Part shown: positions 52,072 through 60,924 of the stretch, piece after piece | Numbering within the stretch: the stretch's first letter is position 1 | How the letters are laid out: each line of letters begins with the position of its first letter | Assembly (NCBI RefSeq): GCF_900167535.1 | Contig: NZ_FUYE01000005.1 | Coordinates: 329,702 to 393,701, forward strand | From: Prosthecobacter debontii | GTDB taxonomy: Bacteria > Verrucomicrobiota > Verrucomicrobiia > Verrucomicrobiales > Verrucomicrobiaceae | Length of the DNA: 64,000 nt | Reading direction: 5' to 3' | The notes under the pieces: generated by a model | What the model saw: the letters and a program-made list of their open reading frames with translations, nothing else | The model's database searches: none | Told to the model about the DNA's origin: nothing | Position numbers and translations under genes: made by a program

Positions 52072-53637
52072 ATGAAACTCTCCATTTTTCTCCTGTTAAG
52101 CAGTGGCCTCTGGGCTGGGCTCGGGCAAGCACACGCGGCTGAGGCCTCCGCCAAGAAACCGAACGTGCTGTTCATCGCCATTGACGACATGAACGATTGG
52201 ATCGGCACGCTCGGCGGGCATCCGATGGCGAAAACGCCGAACATCGATAAGCTCGCAGCTCGCGGTACGGTTTTTCTCAATGCGCACTGCAATGCGCCTT
52301 TGTGCAATCCTTCGAGAACAAGTTTGTTGTTAGGCCTGCGTCCCACGACGACCGGCGTGTATGGATTGGCTCCGTGGTTTCGCACGTTGCCTGAGTGGAA
52401 AAATCGTGTGGCATTGCCCCAGCACTTTGCCAATAACGGCTACCTGACGGCTGCTACAGGCAAGATTTATCACGGCGGCACCGGTGGAGGCGGTGGGGGA
52501 AAAGGTGCCAAGGCAGCCGCGAAGAAACAAGGGCAGGGGAAAGCTGCTGCAGATGCTGGAATGCCGCCCGAGTTTCAGGTCACGGCACCCTATGGCGGCG
52601 TCGGCACAAAGCCTCCCAAGAAGCTGATCCCCCCCACTCCGATGGGGGATCATCCCGCGATGGATTGGGGCGTGTGGCCTCTGGACAACGATGACAGCTC
52701 CAAAGGGGACTATCAGGTGGCTTCCTGGACGGCGGAGCAGATCAAGAAGGCCCCCAAAGACAAACCCTTCTTCATTGCGGCGGGGTTCTTTCTGCCGCAT
52801 GTGCCCTGCTATGCCACGCAGAAGTGGTTCGATCTTTATCCTGATGACGACAGTGTTTTGCCTCCGGTGCTGGAGGGAGATCGCAAAGACACACCGCGTT
52901 TTTCCTGGTATCTGCATTGGGAATTGCCCGAGCCGCGTTTGAAGTGGGTGAAGGAAAACAACCAGTGGCGCAATCTGGTGCGCAGCTATCTGGCCTGCAC
53001 CAGTTTTATGGATGCTCAGGTCGGGCGCCTGATCCAGGCATTGGAGGAAAGCGGTCAGCTTGATAACACCATTGTGGTTCTCTGGGGAGATCACGGCTGG
53101 CATCTGGGTGAAAAAGAGATCACCGGTAAAAACACCTTGTGGGATCGGGGCACCAAGGTACCTCTCATCTTTGCCGGTCCTGGCGTGACGGCGGGGGGAC
53201 GCACCCAGCAGCCTGCGGAGTTGCTGGATATCTATCCCACCTTGATCGAGTTGGCTGGCCTGCCTGCACGAACGGATCTGGAAGGCATCAGCCTCATCCC
53301 TCAGCTCAAAGATGCCCTAGCTAAACGTGAGCGTCCTGCGGTCACCAGCCACAACCAGGGGAACCACGGCGTGCGCAGTGAAAACTGGCGCTACATCCAC
53401 TATGCCGATGGCAGCGAGGAGCTCTATGACATGCAGAAGGACCCGAATGAGTGGGAAAACCTAGCCGGTAAGCCTGAGTATGCGAAGGTGATTGAAGAGC
53501 ATAAAAAATGGCTACCCAAGATCGATGTGCCGCCCGCACCCAACAGTGCCAGCCGGGTGCTGACTTATGACAAGGCCACCGATGAAGCCGTCTGGGAAGG
53601 CAAGACGGTGAAACGCAGCGATCCCATCATTGAGTAA
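52072..53637 (+). CDS. Exported sulfatase 4, iduronate-sulfatase-like
   Basis: A 521-residue sulfatase. The signal peptide ends AHAAEA, IAIDDMNDWIGTLGGHP is the typical start of iduronate-2-sulfatase-like enzymes, and the signature C78-N-P-S-R82-T-S-L-L-L-G is canonical. LWGDHGWHLGE is the second metal site. A Gly/Lys/Ala-rich insert at about residues 137-165 (GGGGGKGAKAAAKKQ) is unusual. The substrate could be a uronic-acid sulfate by family similarity only. Confidence 0.9.
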   Translation: MKLSIFLLLSSGLWAGLGQAHAAEASAKKPNVLFIAIDDMNDWIGTLGGHPMAKTPNIDKLAARGTVFLNAHCNAPLCNPSRTSLLLGLRPTTTGVYGLAPWFRTLPEWKNRVALPQHFANNGYLTAATGKIYHGGTGGGGGGKGAKAAAKKQGQGKAAADAGMPPEFQVTAPYGGVGTKPPKKLIPPTPMGDHPAMDWGVWPLDNDDSSKGDYQVASWTAEQIKKAPKDKPFFIAAGFFLPHVPCYATQKWFDLYPDDDSVLPPVLEGDRKDTPRFSWYLHWELPEPRLKWVKENNQWRNLVRSYLACTSFMDAQVGRLIQALEESGQLDNTIVVLWGDHGWHLGEKEITGKNTLWDRGTKVPLIFAGPGVTAGGRTQQPAELLDIYPTLIELAGLPARTDLEGISLIPQLKDALAKRERPAVTSHNQGNHGVRSENWRYIHYADGSEELYDMQKDPNEWENLAGKPEYAKVIEEHKKWLPKIDVPPAPNSASRVLTYDKATDEAVWEGKTVKRSDPIIE

Positions 53638-53648
53638 ACATCGGAGTC

Positions 53649-55544
53649 ATGCGCAGTTTGCTTTTCACCGGGCTTCTCAGCCTCTTCGGGGGCCTAACCG
53701 TACAAGGACGGGATCGGCCTAACATTGTATTCATTTTGGCCGATGACCTGGGCGGGCATGATGTGGGTTGTTACGGTAGCACCTTTCATCCCACACCGCA
53801 TATCGATGCTCTGGCGAAAAAAGGTCTGCTGTTCACGCAGGCGTATTCGGCCAGTCCATTGTGCTCACCCACGCGGGCCAGTATTCTGACGGGGCAGGCT
53901 CCGGCACGGCTTGGCATCACGGCACCGGTTTGCCATGTGCCCGAGGTGATCCTGGAGAAACGGTTGGTGAAAGCCAATCCAACCGCGAAGATACGGGTGG
54001 CGGACTCTGTCACCCGGCTGAAGACTGAGTATCCGACCTTGGCAGAGGTGCTCCGGGCAGCAGGCTATCGCACCGGACATTTTGGCAAATGGCACCTGGG
54101 GCCGGAGCCTTACTCGCCGCTGCAGCAGGGCTTCGAGGTGGATCTTCCTCACACACCGGGGCCAGGGCCGGGCGGAGGCAACGGTTACTTCGCCCCCTGG
54201 ACCTATTGGAAAGGACAAGGTCAGCCGGGAGATCACATTGAGGATCGTATGGCGGAGGAGGCCGTGAAGTTTATGCGAGCGCATCGGGATGAACCATTCT
54301 TTCTTAATTACTGGGCCTTCAGCGTGCATTCACCCTGGATGGCTAAGGAGGAGTATATCGATGAAGCAGCCTCACGTGCCGATGCCGAGGCTGGCCAGCA
54401 CAATCCTCTCTATGCGGCCATGATTCGCAGCCTGGATGATGCCGTGGGGAGGCTGACCGATGGCTTGGAGGAGCTGGGCATTGCCGATCGCACCCTGGTC
54501 ATCTTCACCAGTGACAATGGGGCTTGGCACAATGTGCCCAAGGAAGCGACCAAGAGTGGCCGCTACAGCAAGATACCTGTGACCAGCAATGCTCCCTTTC
54601 GCAGTGGCAAAGCCAGCATCTATGAAGGTGGCACGCGGGTGCCGCTGATCATGCGCTGGCCAGGCCACATCTCGGCAGGCGCTACGACGGAGCAGGTGGT
54701 GCAGAGCACGGATTTCTTTCCGACCCTGCTGGAACTTTTAACGCTGCCTTGGCCTAACGAACTGCGTTTCGATGGTGTGAGTTTCGCCTCAGCGTTGAAG
54801 GGCGCCGTCAGCCCACGTGAGCCGGTTTTCTGCCATTTTCCGCATGGTGGACGCAGTGATATCGAGGGCTTTGCCCCCAGCACGTCTGTCCGGCGCGGAG
54901 ATTGGAAACTCATTCGCTTTTATGCGGCGGATGAGCTGGGTAAAGATCGCTTGGAACTGTATGATCTCAAAAGCGATGTGGGTGAGCAGCACGACGTGAG
55001 TCGCAGCCATCTTGAACTCGTGCAGGAACTCAATGGCCAGATCACCGATTATCTCCAGAAGACGGAAGCCGTGGTGCCGGTGGCCAATCCGGGTTATCGG
55101 CCCAAGGCCACGGTGGGCCAGCGGCAGGTCGGCATCTGGAGCCATAGCCAGGACACCCGTTTTCCACCCGCGACTGAGGCGGCAATGCTGTCGCTGGAGA
55201 GCCTTGGGGGCGATCCATGGATGGCCACGACGGCGCTCCCTACCGGTACGAAAGGCCCCTTCATCCTGCGCCTGACTCTTCGTGGCGATGCCAAGGGCAA
55301 TGGCGTGCTGTATTACCGCCGCACGGCGCAAGAGCCTTTTCTGAAGGAGCGCAGCCTGCCCGTGTATGCTGCGCTCAGCTCAGACTGGCAGAAGCACGAG
55401 GTGAAGATCCCCGTGCAGGAACTGCATGCCCTGCGGCTGGACCCTGCCAATGGCAAGGGAAACGTGCAGATCCAGTCCTTGACCCTGCATGATGGTCAGG
55501 GCCATTTGATCCGAGACCTGCTCCAGAATCCGCAAGCTCCATGA
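53649..55544 (+). CDS. Exported sulfatase 5 with C-terminal beta domain
   Basis: A 631-residue sulfatase. The signal peptide is residues 1-20, with the DD metal pair in ILADDLGGHD. The canonical signature is C72-S-P-T-R-A-S-I-L-T-G, and HFGKWHLG and IFTSDNGAWHN follow. The C-terminal 110 residues (GVLYYRRTAQEPF, LHALRLDPANG) match the accessory region in sulfatases 1 and 6. It closely resembles sulfatase 1 in order and length, suggesting duplication. The gene is 11 bases after sulfatase 4 and overlaps sulfatase 6 by 4 bases. Confidence 0.92.
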   Translation: MRSLLFTGLLSLFGGLTVQGRDRPNIVFILADDLGGHDVGCYGSTFHPTPHIDALAKKGLLFTQAYSASPLCSPTRASILTGQAPARLGITAPVCHVPEVILEKRLVKANPTAKIRVADSVTRLKTEYPTLAEVLRAAGYRTGHFGKWHLGPEPYSPLQQGFEVDLPHTPGPGPGGGNGYFAPWTYWKGQGQPGDHIEDRMAEEAVKFMRAHRDEPFFLNYWAFSVHSPWMAKEEYIDEAASRADAEAGQHNPLYAAMIRSLDDAVGRLTDGLEELGIADRTLVIFTSDNGAWHNVPKEATKSGRYSKIPVTSNAPFRSGKASIYEGGTRVPLIMRWPGHISAGATTEQVVQSTDFFPTLLELLTLPWPNELRFDGVSFASALKGAVSPREPVFCHFPHGGRSDIEGFAPSTSVRRGDWKLIRFYAADELGKDRLELYDLKSDVGEQHDVSRSHLELVQELNGQITDYLQKTEAVVPVANPGYRPKATVGQRQVGIWSHSQDTRFPPATEAAMLSLESLGGDPWMATTALPTGTKGPFILRLTLRGDAKGNGVLYYRRTAQEPFLKERSLPVYAALSSDWQKHEVKIPVQELHALRLDPANGKGNVQIQSLTLHDGQGHLIRDLLQNPQAP

Positions 55545-57376
55545 AACGATTGTTATTGATCCAGTTAGGTGTGGGTTTGATTTTGAGCCTCACACCAGCA
55601 TGGGCGAAAGCGCCTAACATTCTTTTGATCTACAGCGATGATCATGGCTGGGCAGATCTGGCCATTCAGGGGGTGGACCCGGATATACGCACTCCGAACC
55701 TGGACCAACTAGCCCGGGATGGCGTGCGGTTCAGTCGAGGTTACGTCAGTGCCCCCCAGTGTGTGCCTTCCCGTGCGGGAGTGATTACAGGCACGCATCA
55801 GAACCGATTCGGGGTGGAGGATAACCGCCTCGGCCCGTTGCCGCTGGATGTGCTGACGCTGCCTGAGCGACTCAAAGGCGCAGGCTACATCACCGGGATG
55901 TGTGGCAAGTGGCACCTGGATCTGGCCGGAGAGAAAAAGCGTGGGCAAAAGTCTGAGCCGCTGATCACCCACATGCCGCAGGCGCACGGCTTCGATGAAT
56001 ACTGGCGTGGGGAGATGCGGCAGTATTATGCCTCGCATGATCTGGCGGGGAATCCTTTGCCGAAGGCTCCGGTGCTGGTGCAAGACCCCCGTTTTCGTGT
56101 CGTGGTGCAGACGGAAGCGGCACTTTCCTTTCTCAATCGACGGGCACAAAAGCCTGAGCAACCGTGGTTTCTCTACCTCGCGTGGTATGCCCCACACGTG
56201 CCATTGGAGTCCCCCGAGCCCTGGTTTTCTCAAACTCCGACATACCTGCCCAAGGAACGTCGGCAGGCTCTGGCCATGATCGCCGCCATGGATGACGGCC
56301 TGGGGCAACTGCGGGCGAAGCTGAAGGCGATGGGGGTGGAGAAGGACACGCTGATCTTCTTCATCGGTGACAACGGCGCTCCCACCAAAAAAGGGGCGTG
56401 GAATGGCTCGCTGAATCGGCCGCTGATTGGAGAAAAAGGCATGCTTACCGATGGCGGCGTGCGGGTCCCCTTCCTGGTTTGCTGGCCGCAGACACTGCCG
56501 GGTGGAAAGGTCTATGCGCAGCCGGTGGTCAATCTGGATGTAGCGGCGACGGCGGTGGCCCTCGCTGGGCTGCCCCATGATGCCGCCCTGGATGGCGTGG
56601 ATCTGATGCCTTACCTCACCCAGGAGAAGTCCGGCGCTCCCCATGAGGCTCTGTTCTGGCGCTGGCGCAGTCAGGCCGCCGTGCTGGAGTTTCCTTGGAA
56701 GCTCATCCAGCTCGGTGCGGAAAAACCGTTCCTTTTTGACGTAACACAGCCGGACGGTGAAACCCGGGATCTCGCAGCACTGCATCCAGAGATGGTGGCC
56801 CGCCTGCAGCAGCGTCTACAGACCTGGAGCCTGGGCCTCAAACCTGCGGGTGCGGCGGAGGCGTTCAATGCCCAGGACTTGCTGTTTTATCAGGACCATA
56901 TCGGGGCTCTCGTAAAGCATGTGCAGGAACCGAATGCAGCCGTGAAATCAGCAGACGACCTTCCTGGCTCCATCCAAGGCTGGCTCTGTCGTAACGGCAC
57001 CCTGAAGCTGGGAGAGGAGGGCCTGACCTGGACTCCGGCTTCCACCCAGGCCAAGCCTTTTCTCACTCACAGTAAGCTGGCCGTGCCTGGACCTGTAGAA
57101 CTGAGGTTGAAGGTCAAAGCGGGAAAGGGCGGCTCCGGCCAAGTAAGTTGGCGCACGCAGAAAGACCCTGATTTTACGCGAGAACAGGTCAAGTCCTTTG
57201 TTTGGCCTTCCTCGGAAGAGTGGGCAGAAATCACCCTGGCGCTGCCCGTAACGGCGCAGGATAGGCTCATCCATCTGCGTCTCACCCCACCCGCAGAAGG
57301 GAAAGAGATGGCTCTTCAGCAGGTGGAAATCCGGGCGCGTGACACCATGAAAGCCCGTTGGGATTTTGGGCCGTGA
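55541..57376 (+). CDS. Exported sulfatase 6 with C-terminal beta domain
   Basis: A 611-residue sulfatase, last of the operon. The signal is residues 1-23, the metal pair lies in YSDDHGWADL, the canonical signature is C74-V-P-S-R78-A-G-V-I-T-G, and FFIGDNGAPT is the second site. Its C-terminal region has GQVSWRTQKDPDFTREQ, aligned with the accessory beta domain of sulfatases 1 and 5. It overlaps sulfatase 5 by 4 bases. The hprK gene begins about 55 bases later, and no clear terminator intervenes. Confidence 0.92.
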   Translation: MKRLLLIQLGVGLILSLTPAWAKAPNILLIYSDDHGWADLAIQGVDPDIRTPNLDQLARDGVRFSRGYVSAPQCVPSRAGVITGTHQNRFGVEDNRLGPLPLDVLTLPERLKGAGYITGMCGKWHLDLAGEKKRGQKSEPLITHMPQAHGFDEYWRGEMRQYYASHDLAGNPLPKAPVLVQDPRFRVVVQTEAALSFLNRRAQKPEQPWFLYLAWYAPHVPLESPEPWFSQTPTYLPKERRQALAMIAAMDDGLGQLRAKLKAMGVEKDTLIFFIGDNGAPTKKGAWNGSLNRPLIGEKGMLTDGGVRVPFLVCWPQTLPGGKVYAQPVVNLDVAATAVALAGLPHDAALDGVDLMPYLTQEKSGAPHEALFWRWRSQAAVLEFPWKLIQLGAEKPFLFDVTQPDGETRDLAALHPEMVARLQQRLQTWSLGLKPAGAAEAFNAQDLLFYQDHIGALVKHVQEPNAAVKSADDLPGSIQGWLCRNGTLKLGEEGLTWTPASTQAKPFLTHSKLAVPGPVELRLKVKAGKGGSGQVSWRTQKDPDFTREQVKSFVWPSSEEWAEITLALPVTAQDRLIHLRLTPPAEGKEMALQQVEIRARDTMKARWDFGP

Positions 57377-57430
57377 ATCTGGGGTATTTTGTTCTTGGGC
57401 TGCTGTTTTCCTTTGCTAGAGTGCGCGCGC

Positions 57431-58399
57431 ATGAGCCCCTCTTCGAAGATGAAACGCCCCTCCTCCATCACGGTGGAAGAGTTTTTCAAGACCAACGAAA
57501 AGGCCCTCAAGCTGCGTCTGATCGGTAGCGATGTGGGTTTTAAGCGGAAAATCTCCGAGCCTTCCGTCAATCGCCCTGGACTGGCTTTGTCGGGCTTTTT
57601 CACCTACTTCGCTTACAAGCGGGTGCAGATCATTGGTAACTCGGAGTTTTCCTTTCTGGAAGGGCTAGACCCCAAGCTGCGTGCGGCTCGGTTCAGTCAA
57701 CTTTGCACCTGGGACATCCCCTGCCTCGTTGTGGCACGCGGACATCGGCTGAGTGAGGATCTGGTGGCGATTGCCAATGAAGCGGGCATTTCCGTCTTTC
57801 AGACCAGCATGATCACCATGAAGTTCCTGAATGCAGCCACCATCAAGCTGGAGTGGGCCTTCGCGCCCACGATGCTGGTGCATGGCTGCCTCGTGGACGT
57901 GCAGGGCATCGGCGTGCTCATTCAGGGGAAGAGCGGCTGCGGTAAGAGCGAGAGCGTCATCGGCCTGCTCCAGCGCGGCGGTAGCCTCGTGGCGGATGAT
58001 GCGGTGCGTTTGCGCCTCGTCGAGGAGCGGGAGATCGTCGGTTCCGCCCCCGAGATGACCCGGAACATGATCGAAATCCGCGGCTTGGGTATCCTGAATG
58101 TCGCCGCTTTGTTCGGCGTGGGCTCTGTGCGCATGAGCAAGCGCCTGGATCTGGCGGTAAATCTCGTGCATTTAGCAGAGTCCCATGACCTGGAACGCGT
58201 GGGCATGGCCAGTCAGAGCACCGAGATCATGGGGCTAACCATTGCTAAAGTGGATATCCCTGTCGCCCCTGGGCGAGATGTGGCCGGCCTCATCGAATTG
58301 GCCGCCCTCAACTACAAGTTGCGCACTTTTGGTTACAATAGTGCGGTCGAGTTTGATCAAAGGTTGTTGAAAAAAATGGCAGACGACCAGATAGGTTAA
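57431..58399 (+). CDS. hprK: HPr kinase/phosphorylase
   Basis: A 322-residue bifunctional enzyme that phosphorylates HPr on serine and reverses it. The conserved histidine H151 lies in MLVHGCLVDV, the Walker A is GKSGCGKS at 166-173, and EIRGLGILNVAALFG near 216-230 is the family signature. The N-terminal regulatory domain is present. The start at 57431 is uncertain; an ATG 18 bases later is possible. The partner HPr gene follows after 23 bases. Confidence 0.92.
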   Translation: MSPSSKMKRPSSITVEEFFKTNEKALKLRLIGSDVGFKRKISEPSVNRPGLALSGFFTYFAYKRVQIIGNSEFSFLEGLDPKLRAARFSQLCTWDIPCLVVARGHRLSEDLVAIANEAGISVFQTSMITMKFLNAATIKLEWAFAPTMLVHGCLVDVQGIGVLIQGKSGCGKSESVIGLLQRGGSLVADDAVRLRLVEEREIVGSAPEMTRNMIEIRGLGILNVAALFGVGSVRMSKRLDLAVNLVHLAESHDLERVGMASQSTEIMGLTIAKVDIPVAPGRDVAGLIELAALNYKLRTFGYNSAVEFDQRLLKKMADDQIG

Positions 58400-58422
58400 C
58401 CCGGCCAGCCAACCCCACCCGC

Positions 58423-58695
58423 ATGACACTCTCCAAAGACCTCACGATCCGAAACAAGATGGGCATGCATGCCCGTCCGGCGGCGCAGTTCGTCAAGCGG
58501 GCCAGCAAATACAAATGCGACATCTGGGTGGAAAAAGACGATGAACCCGTGAACGGCAAGAGCATCATGGGCCTCATGATGCTGGCCGCAGGGCGTGGAG
58601 AAACCATCAAGCTCACTACCGAAGGCGTGGACGCCGAAGCCGCGATGGCCGATCTGGAGGAGCTGATCGCGACGGGCTTTGGCGATACGGAGTAA
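58423..58695 (+). CDS. ptsH: HPr phosphocarrier protein
   Basis: A 90-residue HPr. H16 in GMHARPAA is the phosphoenolpyruvate-system site and S47 in NGKSIMGLMML the HprK site. The size and fold match ordinary HPr. No enzyme I or sugar-specific enzyme II gene is nearby, so it may act mostly in HprK-based regulation, as in Gram-negative bacteria with incomplete PTS. It probably shares a transcript with hprK. Confidence 0.93.
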   Translation: MTLSKDLTIRNKMGMHARPAAQFVKRASKYKCDIWVEKDDEPVNGKSIMGLMMLAAGRGETIKLTTEGVDAEAAMADLEELIATGFGDTE

Positions 58696-58850
58696 GAAAA
58701 ATTCTTTTTAGATCGCTCCTTTTGTCATGGGGTGGAGCTTTCGTCCTTGTTTGCGACATTCATCGTCTCGTGAGAATCGAAGCACGACGAGTTTTTGGGT
58801 ACTGAAGTGTCGGGGGAAACTTTTCTTTTTCTACTGAGACGTTAGACCCA

Positions 58851-58880
58851 CCTGATGAAATAATGAATCAAATTCATGGG
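58851..58880 (+). repeat. Imperfect direct repeat, left copy
   Basis: Begins CCTGATGAAATAATG and ends ATTCATGGG. It matches 59247-59276 at 24 of 30 bases, and the similarity continues weakly for about 8 bases on each side. Confidence 0.5.
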
Positions 58881-59246
58881 CAAGATCGAGCCCGCTCCTC
58901 ACCCCAGCTCTTTCGCTGCGCGAAAGGTGAGGTGGGGGGCGTGAGGGGCCTGTTTCTATCCTCTCATTTCATGAGGGCCTCAGACATCAGCGCGGCCTGG
59001 AGGGCCGCTGGATTCAGCCCAGGCCGCAAGGCCTGTGAACCCGGCGGTCAGGGATGATCAACCCACGTCGCGCTCTGAAGGAGCGCGGGAACGGCAGGCA
59101 CGTTTCCACATCCCATTCCCTCTCCCGCGACCCTTCAGGCCGCGACCTTTGAGAGGTGGGTCTCTTCCCACCCACCCAGGGCTTGCTTCGCATCGCACTG
59201 GGCTGAATCCGGCGATCCTTTGGACCGCAAGGCCCTCTGATACCCG

Positions 59247-59276
59247 CCTGACGAAATAACGCTTCACATTCGTGGG
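59247..59276 (+). repeat. Imperfect direct repeat, right copy
   Basis: Begins CCTGACGAAATAACG and ends ATTCGTGGG. The two copies bracket about 370 bases of non-coding DNA, as the ends of a small mobile element might. Confidence 0.5.
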
Positions 59277-59352
59277 GTGAGGAGCGAGATGAAAGGTTTT
59301 ACCACTTTAAATTTCACTTTGGTAGTATGGGTTAAGCCGAAGAAACACCCAG

Positions 59353-59422
59353 GGGCATAGCTCAGTTGGTAGAGCGTATCGTTCGCAATGAAAAGGTCCG
59401 GGGCGAATCCCCGTGTCTCCAC
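59353..59422 (+). pseudogene. Degenerate tRNA-Ala-like sequence
   Basis: GGGGCATAGCTCAGTTGGTAG matches the 5' part of tRNA-Ala, with an intact D arm and a possible CGC anticodon in TTCGCAA. The T arm has 5-base stems (CGGGG/CCCCG), but its loop is only 5 bases (CGAAT, lacking TT), and the acceptor 3' side (TGTCTCC) mispairs at three or four positions. Total length is about 70. It is probably a decayed tRNA or a tRNA fragment left by an integration event. Confidence 0.5.
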
Positions 59423-59643
59423 TGCTGGGGCTGCCATTCCAAGGAAAATCCACGTGTAGTGGGTGTTAGCGCCCTGCGGTGACCACCATCTGCAATGGAT
59501 CATTCGGCGAGGTGAAGCCCGGAGGTCGAAGTAGGGGTAGTCAAAGGTCTGAATTTGGAGTGGGAAGATGTGTAGATGATCGCAGGCCACGCAATCTCTC
59601 ACGAGAAAACACCGCGCCTCGATCCCCGGGGCACATCTATCAA

Positions 59644-60021
59644 TCATGGAGAGGGTTTGAGCAAGCCTTTGAGACGCTCCGTTAAGTCTGGATCTGGAAT
59701 CCATTCGCTATTCGCTATTGTCCAAATGAGTATGGGTTCCTTCGCAGCATCTTTGCTCGCAAGGCCCCATGATATTTTTAAACGACCATTTAATTGGGCG
59801 GTTGTGACAGTTAAGTGGTCTCCCTGAGAATGATTGAAACGAAGAAACGCCTCCCAATCAGCAGGCAGTTTTTGGTTTAGTTGGGCATATTTTGCCAAGG
59901 AATCGACGACGAGGATATCCGTCGCGTTGTTACTAGGATCAATAAGCGACTCTCTGACAAAGAGAACCACTACAGCAACCAAGATCACAGCCGCAAAAAC
60001 TGAAAGAATAATTTTCATCAA
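59644..60021 (-). CDS. Hypothetical membrane-anchored protein
   Basis: A 125-residue protein. One N-terminal membrane helix (residues 3-23, IILSVFAAVILVAVVVLFV) precedes a small polar domain, DSLAKYAQLNQKLPADWEAFL then a strand-rich stretch. Not recognised. It lies in the accessory region between a tRNA relic and an IS66 remnant; an alternative start is the ATG at 60018. Confidence 0.5.
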   Translation of the reverse strand: MMKIILSVFAAVILVAVVVLFVRESLIDPSNNATDILVVDSLAKYAQLNQKLPADWEAFLRFNHSQGDHLTVTTAQLNGRLKISWGLASKDAAKEPILIWTIANSEWIPDPDLTERLKGLLKPSP

Positions 60022-60129
60022 AGAGTATCCAACATCGGAGTTTAGAACGAGTCACCGCGATGCGCCCCAGAGCATCCACTTTAAAAATCGTAGCTTCTTC
60101 TCCCACAAGTTGCAAAGCTTGCAGCAGAG

Positions 60130-60437
60130 ACGCAGACATCTACCTCGCAGTCTCACAGGCAAAGGCCATCAGCTACGTGCTGAACCTGTGGGATAAACTC
60201 AGTGTTTACCTGCGGGACGGTCGTGTTTGCATCGACAACAACCGGATCGAAAATGCGATCCTCCCCAGTGCCATCGGCAAAAAGAACTGGTTGTTCATGG
60301 GAGATCCCAAAAGCGGTGATCGCGCCGCCGTATTCTACACGCTGATTGGCAAGTGTCACCGCGAAGACATCACCGCGGAGGCCTATCTGACCGACCTCTT
60401 CACACGGCTGCCCACCGAGACCAACGGGAGCTCATAA
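60130..60437 (+). pseudogene. IS66-family transposase remnant (C-terminal part)
   Basis: The translated frame reads ISYVLNLWDKLSVYLRDGR, IDNNRIENAILPSAIGKKNW and LFMGDPKSGDRAAVFYTLI, the end of an IS66 TnpC transposase with its IS66 C-terminal domain. About 100 residues remain of more than 500, and no start, catalytic Asp or upstream TnpA/TnpB genes remain. It is therefore a deletion remnant. The exact left boundary is uncertain, near 60110-60140. Confidence 0.85.
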
Positions 60438-60480
60438 GAGCCAGGATAGTAAAAAACGACTGCGGATCATGGAGACCTTC

Positions 60481-60921
60481 TCAATCCTGGGTCAGAATCG
60501 AGTGCTTAGACTGATGTTCTTTGGCAAAAAGGTGTTTGTATAACTCTTTGGCCGTGGGATCGCCGCGATAATACGCGATCCGTTGCCAGCATTGCGCTTC
60601 GGCTCTTTCGGCAGCATGCCCATCCTCGAGATGCCCAGCGAGTCCAATCATCGCAGCCGTATTCCCCTGCACAGCACCTAGCCTGATCCATTTGAGCGCC
60701 TCTTTCTCTCGCTTCTCATGGACATAGTGATGGTAGAGCCGCATCGAGCCTTCACGATCCCCTGACAGAGCCGCCTGTTCGACTGTTTTTACAATCTCGG
60801 GAGCAATTTGCCCCGTTTGATCACTGATGGCGTAATCATAGCTCCGTGCTCGACTCGCCCGACTAGGAGCTGAGCAGCTTAAAGACAGACCCACTAGGCA
60901 TAATGTAATGACGCATTTCAT
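60481..60921 (-). CDS. Lipoprotein with Sel1-like repeats
   Basis: A 146-residue predicted lipoprotein: MKCVITLCLVGLSLSC has a lipobox with Cys16. Residues 60-130 form two or three Sel1/TPR-like helix pairs (ALKWIRLGAVQGNTAAMIGLAGHL, AQCWQRIAYYRGDPTAKELY). Such repeats bind proteins. It lies 3 bases after a small membrane protein gene on the same strand, downstream of an Rhs cassette, and may be an immunity or accessory factor. Confidence 0.65.
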   Translation of the reverse strand: MKCVITLCLVGLSLSCSAPSRASRARSYDYAISDQTGQIAPEIVKTVEQAALSGDREGSMRLYHHYVHEKREKEALKWIRLGAVQGNTAAMIGLAGHLEDGHAAERAEAQCWQRIAYYRGDPTAKELYKHLFAKEHQSKHSILTQD

Positions 60922-60924
60922 AGT

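Larger units (their letters stand above)
58696..59352. other. Gene-poor repeat region
   Basis: No protein gene is supported here. It has a hairpin at 58897-58932 (CCTCACC and CTTTCGC paired with GCGAAAG and GGTGAGG), two imperfect 30-base direct repeats (58851-58880 and 59247-59276, 24 of 30 identical), and a 16-base inverted pair around GGATTCAGCCCAG (59007-59022 and 59198-59213). Short GC-rich palindromes are frequent. Confidence 0.6.

Noticed and set aside
51110..52132. Leftward open frame of about 340 codons
   Set aside because: Antisense to sulfatase 3; no domain or start context.
55709..56785. Leftward open frame of about 358 codons
   Set aside because: Antisense to sulfatase 6; no domain.
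59353..59422. Functional tRNA-Ala
   Set aside because: Acceptor stem and T loop are too damaged; reported as a degenerate sequence.
59264..59704. Leftward open frame of 146 codons over the tRNA-like sequence
   Set aside because: No homology-like features; it runs through the tRNA relic and repeats.
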